NCBI GenBank assembly: GCA_964351875.1
Contig: CAYGQC010000003.1
Span: 1 to 64,000 of the forward strand
DNA: 64,000 bases
Origin: JANSWO01 sp964351875
Lineage (GTDB): Bacteria; Pseudomonadota; Gammaproteobacteria; Pseudomonadales; Azotimanducaceae
Direction of reading: 5' to 3'
Shown here: in pieces, positions 42,765 to 51,187 of the stretch
Layout: every line of letters starts with the position of its first letter
How positions within the stretch are numbered: the first letter of the stretch is position 1
Program-made: the position numbers and the translations under genes
Notes under the pieces: generated by a model
What the model was told of the DNA's origin: nothing
Database searches by the model: none
The model's input: only the letters and a program-made list of their open reading frames with translations

Positions 42765-44027
42765 ATGAACCTAACTGACCTGAAGCGAAAACCCGTTACC
42801 GAGCTCGTCGACATGGCCCAGGAGATGGGGCTCGACAACCTCGCACGGTCTCGCAAACAGGAAGTCATCGCCGCGATCCTGCGCAAGCACGCGAAAGACG
42901 GCGAAGACATCTACGGCGACGGCACGCTGGAGATTCTGCAGGATGGCTTCGGCTTTCTGCGCAGCGCCGACAGCTCCTACCTCGCCGGCCCTGACGATAT
43001 CTATGTCTCTCCGAGCCAGATTCGACGCTTCAATCTGCGCACCGGCGACAGCATCGCCGGCAAGATCCGGCCGCCGAAGGACGGAGAGCGCTACTTCGCC
43101 CTGCTGAAAGTTGATGAAATCAATTTCAGCGAGCCAAATGCCAAGAAACACAAAATTCTGTTCGAGAACCTGACGCCTCTGTTCCCGGACGATCGGCTCA
43201 TGCTCGAGCGCGGCAACGGCTCAACCGAGGACCTAACCGCGCGGATCATCGACCTCGTTGCGCCCATCGGTAAAGGCCAGCGCGCCCTCATCGTTTCTCC
43301 GCCCAAAGCAGGTAAGACCCTCGTACTGCAGAACATCGCGCAGTCCATCACCAGCAACAATCCTGAGACCGTACTCATCGTGCTACTGATCGATGAGCGG
43401 CCTGAGGAAGTCACCGAGATGCAGCGCAGCGTGCGCGGCGAAGTGGTCGCCAGCACGTTTGACGAGCCGCCCTCACGCCACGTACAGGTAGCCGAAATGG
43501 TGATCGAGAAAGCCAAGCGCTTGGTCGAGCACCAGAAAGACGTCGTCATCCTGCTCGACTCCATTACCCGTCTCGCCCGCGCCTACAACACCATCGTGCC
43601 TTCGTCCGGCAAGGTGCTGACCGGTGGTGTCGACGCACACGCGCTGGAACGTCCCAAGCGTTTCTTCGGCGCGGCTCGAAACATCGAGGAGGGTGGCAGC
43701 CTGAGCATCATCGCAACCGCGCTGGTCGAGACAGGCTCAAAAATGGACGAGGTCATCTACGAAGAATTCAAAGGCACCGGCAACATGGAATTGCACCTCG
43801 AGCGAAAGATCGCCGAGAAGCGCGTCTACCCCGCCATCAACATTCGACGCAGCGGCACACGTCGCGAAGAACTGTTGATGAGCGAGGAAGACCTGGCCCG
43901 CGTGTGGATTCTTCGTAAGCTGCTGCACGACATGGACGACATAAACGCCATCGAGTTCATGCTCGACAAGCTGAAGGACACCAAGACCAACGAAGAGTTC
44001 TTCAATTCAATGCGCGGCGGCAAGTAA
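42765..44027 (+). CDS. rho: Transcription termination factor Rho
   Basis: A 420-residue hexameric RNA helicase. The N-terminal SAP-like helices are followed by the RNP1-like cold-shock domain (GFGFLR at 61-66). The Walker A is PPKAGKT (179-185). LLIDERPEEV and VVILLDSITRLARAYNT give the Walker B/arginine region, and the R-loop follows in GSLSIIATALVETGSKMDEVIYEEFKGTGNMELHLERK. It terminates transcription at C-rich RNA sites. It has a near-standard length of 420. Confidence 0.98.
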   Translation: MNLTDLKRKPVTELVDMAQEMGLDNLARSRKQEVIAAILRKHAKDGEDIYGDGTLEILQDGFGFLRSADSSYLAGPDDIYVSPSQIRRFNLRTGDSIAGKIRPPKDGERYFALLKVDEINFSEPNAKKHKILFENLTPLFPDDRLMLERGNGSTEDLTARIIDLVAPIGKGQRALIVSPPKAGKTLVLQNIAQSITSNNPETVLIVLLIDERPEEVTEMQRSVRGEVVASTFDEPPSRHVQVAEMVIEKAKRLVEHQKDVVILLDSITRLARAYNTIVPSSGKVLTGGVDAHALERPKRFFGAARNIEEGGSLSIIATALVETGSKMDEVIYEEFKGTGNMELHLERKIAEKRVYPAINIRRSGTRREELLMSEEDLARVWILRKLLHDMDDINAIEFMLDKLKDTKTNEEFFNSMRGGK

Positions 44028-44060
44028 GAGATCACATACTCTGCAGGAGATTGCCGCGCT

Positions 44061-44075
44061 GCGACCTTCGGTCGC
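44061..44075 (+). terminator. Hairpin after rho
   Basis: GCGACC-TTC-GGTCGC, a perfect 6-bp stem 33 bases after the rho stop. No T tract follows. Confidence 0.4.
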
Positions 44076-44117
44076 CGCTCGCAAAGACCGTGGGTTTGAC
44101 AGATATCGAGAGCCATG

Positions 44118-44136
44118 ACGAACGCTAAGCGTTCGT
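44118..44136. terminator. Hairpin after rho (second)
   Basis: ACGAACGC-TAA-GCGTTCGT, a perfect 8-bp stem with a three-base loop. Confidence 0.4.
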
Positions 44137-44142
44137 CCGGCG

Positions 44143-44158
44143 GCAAGCGTCCGCTTGC
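44143..44158. other. Hairpin GCAAGCG/CGCTTGC
   Basis: A perfect 7-bp stem with a two-base gap (so a four-base loop in practice). The same two arms, in reverse order, recur inside every unit of the following 47-bp repeat. Confidence 0.5.
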
Positions 44159-44215
44159 GGGCCGCCGAGAGCTAATCTCTCGCGCGGCAAGCGATGCCAC
44201 TACCCTTGTCGTCGC

Positions 44216-44433
44216 GAGCCAGTCGCTTGCGCAGCAGGCGATGACCCTACTCCCGTCGTCCTGAGCCAGTCGCTTGCGCAGCAAGCGATGCCACTACCCC
44301 CGTCTTCGCGAGCCAGTCGCTTGCGCAGCAGACGATGCCATTACCGCCGTCTTCGCGAGCCAGTCGCTTGCGCAGCAGGCGATGCCATTACCCCCGTCTT
44401 CGCGAGCCAGTCGCTTGCGCAGCAAGCGATGCA
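44216..44433. repeat. 47-bp tandem repeat, about 4.6 units, with inner hairpin
   Basis: Units start at 44216, 44263, 44310, 44357 and 44404 with the block GAGCCAGTCGCTTGCGCAGC. Each unit contains CGCTTGC-GCA-GCAAGCG or a one-base variant. A right-hand partial copy precedes the first full unit (about 44188-44215). The unit length is not a multiple of three and there is no non-repeat spacer, so it is neither coding repeat nor CRISPR. It resembles REP/BIME-type clusters. Confidence 0.93.
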
Positions 44434-44513
44434 GCGCGGCGATCTCCCAACACACGCGACTAACCGGCGTAGACTCCCAACAACAACAGACCGTCGACAC
44501 GTACAATCGTCGC

Positions 44514-45188
44514 ATGCCAACCGCTCACATTCTCTCAACGACCACCAACGCCTTCACCGACATCCGCCTTAGAGCGCCCAAAGGCTACTCCTTTGAAGCG
44601 GGTCAATACACGGCGCTTGGCGAGGTCGCTCTACCGTTTTCGATCGCCAGCGCACCCGGTCAACTACCCGAGCTGCGATTCCTATTCCGCAGCGACGGCA
44701 GTGAAGCCGCAAAGCGATTCACGAGCGAACTCGAACGGGAAACAATCAAGATTAGCGCGGCCGCCGGTGACGTCACACGGAATCCATCAGACACCCGCCC
44801 ACTAACGCTCGTATGCGCCGGTACCGGCATAAGCCAGGCACTGTCGTTGTTGCAGGCAGAACACCTGCGAGACCCTGTTTGTATTTCGCGACTGTACTGG
44901 GCCCGGTCAGTTGCTGATACGCACGCAGAACTGAACGAGCTTATGCAGACGCCTGCTGCACCGAATACGATTCAGTATCTTTGTGACGATCTGACAATCG
45001 GCCCGGAGAACGAGTTGCAGCGCGAGCTGGCAAACGACGCATCGATTCTGCGCGACACAGATATCGTGGTTTGCGGCGCGCCTGCTTTCGCGTATCAGTG
45101 TCTAGACACTCTTACCGCCGCTGGCGTGCCTGCCGAAATGGTTCGCGCCGATGCGTTCAGCTATGCACCACGGCCAAAGGTGAGCTAA
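44514..45188 (+). CDS. NAD(P)H-flavin reductase-like protein
   Basis: A 224-residue protein from ATG 44514. I rejected the longer frame from 44274 because it reads through the 47-bp repeats. The FAD/FMN domain has GYSFEAGQYTALGE and LPFSIASAPGQLPELRF, and the NAD domain TLVCAGTGISQALSLLQA and RLYWARSV, then VVCGAPAFAYQCLD. It resembles the Fre/LuxG group that reduces free flavins. No ribosome site is seen. In Pseudomonas and E. coli fre sits near ubiD; ubiD is not in this window. Confidence 0.75.
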   Translation: MPTAHILSTTTNAFTDIRLRAPKGYSFEAGQYTALGEVALPFSIASAPGQLPELRFLFRSDGSEAAKRFTSELERETIKISAAAGDVTRNPSDTRPLTLVCAGTGISQALSLLQAEHLRDPVCISRLYWARSVADTHAELNELMQTPAAPNTIQYLCDDLTIGPENELQRELANDASILRDTDIVVCGAPAFAYQCLDTLTAAGVPAEMVRADAFSYAPRPKVS

Positions 45189-45259
45189 CTCCCGCGCACG
45201 TGGCCCGAAGAAACCGGCTCATCGCGTTCGCTAGTGCGTCCGATCTACTTGGGTGACCC

Positions 45260-46429
45260 CTACAGCTCTGGCTGCGGCAGTTTCGGCAGCGCCATCGCCT
45301 GGGCAAGGTACTCGCTGCCGCGTTTCTCATCACCCTGGGACAAACACAGACGCCCGAGCTCACCGGAGACTTCCGGATCTTTATGCAACCGCGCGCTCGC
45401 TTCCAGGTATTCACGCGCCTGGCTCCACTGCTCGGCCTTGAGCGCGATCCGGCCAAGGGCCAGCAGCAACCTCGAATTGTTTGGACGCTCTTTCAGCCAG
45501 CGCTCGGCATGCACCATCTGATCACTCGGATCACTCGTAGGCATCGCGCCATACAGATCAACCAAAGCGTCGTCCCACTTCACGCCCAGCGCGTTGTGCA
45601 GCACGCTCGCGGCGGCAGCAGTCTCGTCGTTCGCAAGCAATTGCTGCGCGTAGGCCAGCACCACCGACGGATCGCTTTTCACGCTCTTAGCCAGCGCTCG
45701 CCATGTTTCCGCCGTCGGCGATTTTGCCAGCCGGGCAAGGGCAATCCGCGCCTGCAGGCTCTCTTCTTCATCGGCATCGATTGCGCGCGCTTTGCGCAAT
45801 GCCGGCAGAAGCTCAGCGAGCTTGTCATATTCCTCGAGCTCGAGATAACACTGCTTCACGAGTGCCAGCGCGCCCGCATGCCTGGGCGAGCTGGACAACA
45901 TATTCAATCCCGTCGCAAGCGCCTGCTCTGTCTGCTTCGAGGCAAACTGAAACTCCGCCTGGCGCAGGTCAACCGCTTGCCTGCTACCGGGCGTCGACTC
46001 GCGCGCCTGAGCCAACAACGCATCGCGACCTTCATAGTCAGCAAGCTGATGCGCCGCCCTGGCTGCACCAAGGTAGTTGACGAACGGNNNNNNNNNNGCG
46101 TCCACAAGCAACCGGCCAGCGCTTTTCCAGTCACCATCGGCCAACGCAACCATGCCTTCTACGGTGCGTTTACTCGCCAAGCGCTCGCGTCGGCTTCCTG
46201 ACCAGTCCCGAAAGCGCACCCGACCGGCAAGCAGGCGACCAAACAACCAGAACAGTGCTCGCACCACGACATAGGCGAGAACAAGAACCACGATCCCAGC
46301 CCAAAGGCTGGTCTCGATAGCACTCTCGCCATAGGCGATGAGTACGTAGCCGGGATCCCGGCCGGCAAGCATGCCTACCAGGCCACCAAGCACCAGCGCC
46401 AGAAGTAACCAGAGCAGAAGCACCTTCAC
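45260..46429 (-). CDS. hemY: Heme-biosynthesis TPR protein HemY (contains N gap)
   Basis: A 389-residue protein. Two N-terminal membrane helices (LLLWLLLALVLGGLVGMLAGRDPGYVLIAYG and ESAIETSLWAGIVVLVLAYVVVRALFWLF) are followed by helical TPR-like repeats (NYLGAARAAHQLADYEGRD, LALVKQCYLELEEYDKLAELLPALRKA). A 10-N gap at 46088-46097 keeps the frame, as drawn, and sits in the RLLVDA/PFVNYLGAA joint. Members associate with the heme-biosynthesis operon, where they probably scaffold or channel intermediates. Overlaps hemX by four bases. Confidence 0.9.
   Translation of the reverse strand: MKVLLLWLLLALVLGGLVGMLAGRDPGYVLIAYGESAIETSLWAGIVVLVLAYVVVRALFWLFGRLLAGRVRFRDWSGSRRERLASKRTVEGMVALADGDWKSAGRLLVDXXXXPFVNYLGAARAAHQLADYEGRDALLAQARESTPGSRQAVDLRQAEFQFASKQTEQALATGLNMLSSSPRHAGALALVKQCYLELEEYDKLAELLPALRKARAIDADEEESLQARIALARLAKSPTAETWRALAKSVKSDPSVVLAYAQQLLANDETAAAASVLHNALGVKWDDALVDLYGAMPTSDPSDQMVHAERWLKERPNNSRLLLALGRIALKAEQWSQAREYLEASARLHKDPEVSGELGRLCLSQGDEKRGSEYLAQAMALPKLPQPEL
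46088..46097. other. Assembly gap (10 N) inside hemY
   Basis: Ten Ns. The frame downstream matches HemY (PFVNYLGAARAA) if the true gap is ten, or ten plus or minus a multiple of three. The two sides cannot be joined with zero bases because that shifts the frame, so some sequence is truly missing here. Confidence 0.8.
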
Positions 46430-47640
46430 TGGATGGCTCCCCTCAGCGACTCAAGGGTTCGAAGCGACGACGAAATATCCGGGATCGGCGCGTCGAGCTG
46501 CACCCCAGACAGCTCAGCAAGCTCGTCCTGCACAGCCACAACCGCAGGATCACTCGGATCAAGGTAACGCTCGATCCAGGCCCGGGCGTCCTCGACGCTG
46601 TGCGTGAACACCACGGCGTCTTCGCGCAGGAGAGCCAGCTGAGCTCGCTCGATCATCAGTCGCAGGTTCATCTCAAGGTAGGCGCCCTCGTCCGGGCTCA
46701 GCAAAGGCTGCGCCGCTTCGTCGCCACTCAGTTTGCGAAACTTGAAGTAGCCCGATAGTTGAGAGACAAGCATCTGCCAGGGCGATGCAGACTCTTCCGC
46801 AGCCACCGGCTCGGGAGCAAAGTAGTCCGGCACCTTCAGCGGCAATGTCTGCAAGGAGCCTTTGAGCGCATCGAGGCGAAGGAAAAGCCCCTGACGATCG
46901 CTGGCACCACGACTCTTGAGCGAGAGCATCTCATCGGCCAGTGCGGCGCGAACCGGATGCAGCGCAAAATCGTCTAGCTCCGTGAGAATCGCATCGGCTG
47001 TCGATAGAAGCTGCAATGCCGTCTTCGCATCCCGCTCCATCAGCGCCCGGTGATTGGCGATGCGCAGCAGATACTCAACTTCTGCAATCTTCCAGCGATC
47101 CTCAGTGGGCGGTCCTGCCGTGATGGCTTCATTCAGGCTGGCAACCAGCGCCGACTCACTCTCCGCTCGGCGTTTTTCCGCCTTGGCAAGATCGCTGGAT
47201 AGCTGAGCGCGAACGCTGTCGAGTTGATCGGTTATGTCGGTCGCAACACTGTTTTGCTCCGCGGCGACGGCGGTCAACTGCGCGCTGACAGCGTCGAGCG
47301 GATTATCGTAATAAGCGCGGTAGTAGAGATAGCCGGTGCCACCAACCGCGACCAGTGCTAAAAGGAAAGCAAGCCAACCAATGATGGAGCTTTTAGCCTT
47401 GGGGGCAACGGGCGCGTCCCTTGGCTCATTCGGCGCAACCTCTGCGACTTCTTCAGCGCGCGATTCTTCCACGGCTTCGTCTTTCCGCTGCACAGCATGC
47501 CCGTCAGAACCTTCGCCTGGCTGATCCGACTCGGAGTCAGACGGCACATCGGTTTCCTGTGTCGACGCCGTGATATCGGTGTCCTGCGGTTCTGCCGAAT
47601 CGCCCTGCTCAATGGGTTTTGGCTCGCGTGGATCGGTCAT
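46426..47640 (-). CDS. hemX: Uroporphyrinogen-III C-methyltransferase-like HemX
   Basis: About 404 residues from ATG 47640 (MTDPREPKP). The N-terminal ~110 residues are Glu/Asp/Ser-rich and disordered. One membrane helix follows (IIGWLAFLLALVAVGGTGYLYY). The rest is coiled and helical (DQLDSVRAQLSSDLAKAEKRRAESE; WKIAEVEYLLRIANHRALMERDAKTALQLLSTAD), as in HemX proteins of gamma-proteobacteria, not the SAM-dependent methyltransferase fold. It sits between hemD and hemY. Exact role in heme synthesis is unclear. Confidence 0.9.
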   Translation of the reverse strand: MTDPREPKPIEQGDSAEPQDTDITASTQETDVPSDSESDQPGEGSDGHAVQRKDEAVEESRAEEVAEVAPNEPRDAPVAPKAKSSIIGWLAFLLALVAVGGTGYLYYRAYYDNPLDAVSAQLTAVAAEQNSVATDITDQLDSVRAQLSSDLAKAEKRRAESESALVASLNEAITAGPPTEDRWKIAEVEYLLRIANHRALMERDAKTALQLLSTADAILTELDDFALHPVRAALADEMLSLKSRGASDRQGLFLRLDALKGSLQTLPLKVPDYFAPEPVAAEESASPWQMLVSQLSGYFKFRKLSGDEAAQPLLSPDEGAYLEMNLRLMIERAQLALLREDAVVFTHSVEDARAWIERYLDPSDPAVVAVQDELAELSGVQLDAPIPDISSSLRTLESLRGAIQ

Positions 47641-47701
47641 AAAAGGCTCGTCAATCTGGAGAAATTCCCGGCCAGCCGAAGGGCTGAATCTGTCGCCGGA
47701 T

Positions 47702-48427
47702 CTAAACGTTGGGTCTACAGGCCCTGACAACCTCCGCCAGCGCGGCGGCAACACGAGCAGGTTCTGCACCCCCACTATTATGGACGTTTTCAAAGCCCTT
47801 CGTCGCGGCCACATCAGCGAGTCGGTCCGAGGCGACCACCATCGGCCGACGCTTGTTCCAGCCCGATCCCGCGAGCACCTCCAGAGCCTCGGCGCTGGCG
47901 ATCTCGACAGCGATGGCATCGGGCACTCTTATAAGCTGGCTGGGAGCTCGTCGATAGAGTTCCAGACGTGTGACCTCACCACCAAGCTCGATGAGAGCAG
48001 GTTCGAGGATGCCTCGCCCCCCGATCCCACAGGCGAGCAAAACCGTATTGCCGGGTTCGAGCTGGCTGCCGAGCAACGCGACGAGCGCTTCAGATGTCGC
48101 CAACTCGGGAGACTCAATCGATTGGCGTGACACGCCCAGCACACCCGCGAGTTCCGCCGCCGTCGCCTCGCCGATACAGACCCATCGACGGACAAGATGA
48201 CGCTGTCCCGCAAGGCATCGGGCAGCGTGAACCGACAGGCAGATGCCGATATCGAAGCGCTCCGAGGGCATATCTGGAGCAAGGGGCTCGATCCGCAATA
48301 GCGGTTGTATCTGAACGGTAAGATGCAAAGCTCGGCACTGACCTGCCAGCCTGCCGGCGGCCGGTTCGGTGCGGGTGATCCAAATGCACTCACCCGACGG
48401 GTTCTGCAGTGAGTCAGACCCTGTCAT
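47702..48427 (-). CDS. hemD: Uroporphyrinogen-III synthase
   Basis: A 241-residue two-lobed protein. WITRTEPAAGRLAGQCRAL opens the first lobe and VCIGEATAAELAGVLGV the second. It cyclises and inverts ring D of hydroxymethylbilane, made by HemC, to uroporphyrinogen III. HemD sequences diverge strongly, so context (hemC 9 bases upstream, hemX 61 bases downstream) counts heavily in this call. Confidence 0.9.
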   Translation of the reverse strand: MTGSDSLQNPSGECIWITRTEPAAGRLAGQCRALHLTVQIQPLLRIEPLAPDMPSERFDIGICLSVHAARCLAGQRHLVRRWVCIGEATAAELAGVLGVSRQSIESPELATSEALVALLGSQLEPGNTVLLACGIGGRGILEPALIELGGEVTRLELYRRAPSQLIRVPDAIAVEIASAEALEVLAGSGWNKRRPMVVASDRLADVAATKGFENVHNSGGAEPARVAAALAEVVRACRPNV

Positions 48428-48436
48428 AGGCCCCCA

Positions 48437-49336
48437 TCAGGGCAGCAACTCCCGGGCGCCCTGCGCTATGAGGTCAGCGACGACTGCCTGCGCGGCTTGC
48501 TCGCCACGCGCATGTTGAAACTCGGCGTGCAGTAATCGCGAGCCGTCAGGGCTGGCAACCCGGGCCCGGAGCCAAACCTCGCCATCGCGAATCCGAGCGT
48601 GGGCCGCCACGGGCGCTGTGCAGTCAGCCTGCAGGCCCGCACTGACGCCGCGTTCCGCGCCGACACATGCCATCGCGTCAGGGTCAGCCAGTTTACCGAC
48701 GATCTCGGCAACCTCAGATGCTGAATCCAATATCTCAATACCGAGCGCACCCTGACCCGCCGACGGTAGGCAGACGTCAAACGTGAGCTCTTCGGTAATG
48801 CGTGATCCCAGCTCCAGGCGCACGAGACCCGCCTTGGCCAACACGATGGCATCGAAGTCACCCGCATCGAGTTTCGCGAGTCGAGTGCCGACGTTGCCAC
48901 GAATCGATTGGATGTCGAGATCGGGGCGAACGTGGAGAATCTGGCTGGCTCGGCGCAGGCTGCTCGACCCCACAACCGCGCCCGCAGGCAGATCTGCCAG
49001 GCCCTGTCCTTCGCGACTCACGATGACATCGGACGGATCTTCCCGGTAGCCTATCGAGGCGAGATGGAAAGGCTGCTCCAGCACGGCCGGTACGTCTTTC
49101 ATCGAATGCACACACAGGTGTGCCCGACCATCCAGCAGCGCCTGCTCCAGTTCTTTCACGAATAGCGCTTTACCGCCGATCTCAGCCAGCGGCGAGGACA
49201 GCCAACGATCGCCTTTTGTGGTAATGCCAAGTAGCTCGACCTGCTCGACTTCAGGCAGGCGTTCGAGCTCTGCGCGAATGAATTCCGCCTGCCAAAGCGC
49301 AAGCTTGCTCTGCCGGGTTGCGATGACCAGCTTCAT
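48437..49336 (-). CDS. hemC: Porphobilinogen deaminase
   Basis: A 299-residue protein. The dipyrromethane cofactor attaches at Cys239 (GLQADC). The catalytic Asp81 is in HSMKDVPA, and RQSKLALWQAEFI and VGSSSLRRASQI are substrate-binding regions. It polymerises four porphobilinogens to hydroxymethylbilane. The four-base overlap with algR puts heme synthesis and the AlgZR regulator in one transcription unit, as in Pseudomonas. Confidence 0.96.
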   Translation of the reverse strand: MKLVIATRQSKLALWQAEFIRAELERLPEVEQVELLGITTKGDRWLSSPLAEIGGKALFVKELEQALLDGRAHLCVHSMKDVPAVLEQPFHLASIGYREDPSDVIVSREGQGLADLPAGAVVGSSSLRRASQILHVRPDLDIQSIRGNVGTRLAKLDAGDFDAIVLAKAGLVRLELGSRITEELTFDVCLPSAGQGALGIEILDSASEVAEIVGKLADPDAMACVGAERGVSAGLQADCTAPVAAHARIRDGEVWLRARVASPDGSRLLHAEFQHARGEQAAQAVVADLIAQGARELLP

Positions 49337-50058
49337 AGCTGCTTCACCAACTTGCGAACACCTGCCACGTGCCGGCGGGAAATCACCAGCAGTTCATCAA
49401 TGTCTGCCAGACGCACGGAAAAATGCCCATCATCGTCGCGCTCGAGACCGGCTATATGTCGCACCGCGACAAGCGAGTTGCGGTGTATTCGAACGAAGCG
49501 TTCGCCAAATTCGTCCTCGAGCTCGCGTAGCGTGTCATCGATGATTAGTTCGCCCTCAGCATGGCGGACCGTCACGTACTTCTGATCAGCCTGAAAGTAG
49601 CGCACGTCATTGATCGGAATCAGTTCGATGCCGCGACGCGTGCGCGCGCAGATATGCGTGCGCACCGCTTCGTTTTCCGGTGACAGCGTCTGCAACTGTG
49701 CTTTGTTTACCCGGCCCGCCTTGGCGAGCGCTTGCTTTAAGTCATCGCGGCGGACCGGTTTCAGCAGGTAACCCACGGCGCTGACGTCAAACGCCTCGAT
49801 CGCGTGCTCCTCATAGGCGGTGCAGAAGATGACGGCCGGCGGCTCTTCGAGTTCCGCGATGTGAGAGGCGGCTTCCAGGCCATCCATGCCAGGCATGCGG
49901 ATATCCAGGAGCACCAGATCCGGCAGCAACTTGTTAACCTGTTCGATCGCATCGACGCCGTTCACGGCTTCTCCGACGCACTCGGCACCGCCATCTTCCA
50001 GCATTCGCCGCAAACGATCCCGGGCGAGTTGCTCATCGTCTACTACCAGCACTCGCAT
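49333..50058 (-). CDS. algR: LytTR-family response regulator AlgR
   Basis: A 241-residue response regulator. The receiver has VVDDEQ near the start and the phospho-Asp52 in LVLLDIRMPGMDG, with Lys in LLKPVRRDD. The C-terminal LytTR DNA-binding domain covers about 140-241 (ELIPINDVRYFQADQKYVTVRHAEGELIID...FVRIHRNSLVAVRHIAGLERDDDGHFSVRL). Pseudomonas AlgR controls alginate, twitching pili and virulence. Start and algZ stop share one base (TGATG). Confidence 0.92.
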   Translation of the reverse strand: MRVLVVDDEQLARDRLRRMLEDGGAECVGEAVNGVDAIEQVNKLLPDLVLLDIRMPGMDGLEAASHIAELEEPPAVIFCTAYEEHAIEAFDVSAVGYLLKPVRRDDLKQALAKAGRVNKAQLQTLSPENEAVRTHICARTRRGIELIPINDVRYFQADQKYVTVRHAEGELIIDDTLRELEDEFGERFVRIHRNSLVAVRHIAGLERDDDGHFSVRLADIDELLVISRRHVAGVRKLVKQL

Positions 50059-51179
50059 CAGCGTTCACCGTCTCTGTCAGCATCCATCGGAATCTCAAGC
50101 GTCACTTCGTAATGTTCATCGGAGACAAAATTGCGCAGGCTGGCGCGATTCCCGTACAGCGCCTGCAATCGGCTGCGAATGTTCTGAATAGCCATGCGGT
50201 TACCCTCACTGGTCGACTGGCCGTCCCCGTCCGGCAGCGGATTGCGAATCCTGACGTTCAGCGAATCGCCCTCGACGCTGACAATGACGTTGATCAGGCC
50301 ACCGTCCGGTCGCGGTTGAATGCCGTGATAGATGGCATTCTCCAGCAGCGGCTGCAACGTTAACAGCGGTATGCGGATCCGTCGGGGCAATACCTCGGGC
50401 GCCACCGACCACTCTAGCTGCAACCGGTCACCCAGGCGCAACTGCTCGATCCTCGCATACCGCCGACACAGGTCCAGTTCGTCATCCAGCCAGACCTGAT
50501 TACCCGCATCGTTTAGGCTCGCACGAAACAACTCGGACAAATCGAGCACGACATCCTCGGCAGCCTCGGGGTCCGTCGCGATCAGACTGGCAATGATATT
50601 CATGCTGTTGAAGAGAAAATGCGGCCGGATGCGCGATTGCAGCGCCTGGATCCGCGACTGAAGCTCTGCCTGCTCTCTCTGCCGAAGCTGCTGTTGCACG
50701 TAAAAGTAGCGCAGAGCGAGCCCTGCGATGATCCCGGCGATCACGAGCTGGGCACGAATAGTCGCCCAATCGAGGCTCTCGGAGAAACCGCCGCCGGACA
50801 GAATCAGATCCGAAGCGACGCCAACGCAGAATGTCACCGATAGCACGATACCGAAGGCGATCAGTGCGCCCGGGACTACGCCCAGCCGGGCCAGCAGACG
50901 CCGGGTCGAGCACAGAATTCCGGCACTGGTCAGTGTGATCCACTGAACAAACAGCGACAGCAGAGCAAAACGACCCCAGGACACCTCACCGGCAAACACC
51001 AGCACCACCGCCAGCAATTCCGCAACGAGCACCAGCAGCGATAAGGCAGTGGCGTTACAAAGGTCAGGAATGAGAAAGCCAGCGCCTGAGCCGTCGAGAC
51101 CGAATGATGATTTCGAACCCGGGGCAGCCGAGCGAGCGTTGCTATACTGGCCGGCGTTTTCTGATCCGTTACTACTCAC
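50058..51179 (-). CDS. algZ: LytS-type sensor kinase AlgZ/FimS
   Basis: A 373-residue protein from GTG 51179 with several membrane helices (SLLVLVAELLAVVLVFAG through VIAGIIAGLALRYFYVQQ). The His-kinase core has QSRIRPHFLFNSMNIIASL (His187) and LQPLLENAIYHGIQP. The glycine-rich ATP box is degenerate (EGNRMAIQNIRSRLQ), as is known for Pseudomonas AlgZ, so activity may be limited. Its GTG lies only 8 bases from the argH ATG on the other strand. Confidence 0.9.
   Translation of the reverse strand: MSSNGSENAGQYSNARSAAPGSKSSFGLDGSGAGFLIPDLCNATALSLLVLVAELLAVVLVFAGEVSWGRFALLSLFVQWITLTSAGILCSTRRLLARLGVVPGALIAFGIVLSVTFCVGVASDLILSGGGFSESLDWATIRAQLVIAGIIAGLALRYFYVQQQLRQREQAELQSRIQALQSRIRPHFLFNSMNIIASLIATDPEAAEDVVLDLSELFRASLNDAGNQVWLDDELDLCRRYARIEQLRLGDRLQLEWSVAPEVLPRRIRIPLLTLQPLLENAIYHGIQPRPDGGLINVIVSVEGDSLNVRIRNPLPDGDGQSTSEGNRMAIQNIRSRLQALYGNRASLRNFVSDEHYEVTLEIPMDADRDGER
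51143..51148 (+). promoter_or_regulatory. Extended -10 promoter element for argH
   Basis: TGCTATACT gives a TG-extended TATACT -10 at 51143-51148. No good -35 is visible. Transcription would start near 51155, giving a leader of about 33 bases. It lies inside the algZ coding sequence, about 35 bases in from its GTG. Confidence 0.5.
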
Positions 51180-51187
51180 AGGCCACC

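Larger units (their letters stand above)
44028..44513. other. Hairpin and repeat tract after rho
   Basis: About 485 bases holding at least three single hairpins (44061-44075, 44118-44136, 44143-44158) and a 47-bp tandem repeat (44216-44433). Several arms share CGCTTGC/GCAAGCG. No gene is supported here. Confidence 0.7.

Noticed and set aside
44216..44433. CRISPR array
   Set aside because: Units are contiguous with no unique spacers, are internally palindromic, and no cas genes are seen.
44274..44513. N-terminal extension of the flavin reductase through the repeats
   Set aside because: The 47-base period is not in frame with any protein repeat, and the conserved reductase fold starts at ATG 44514.
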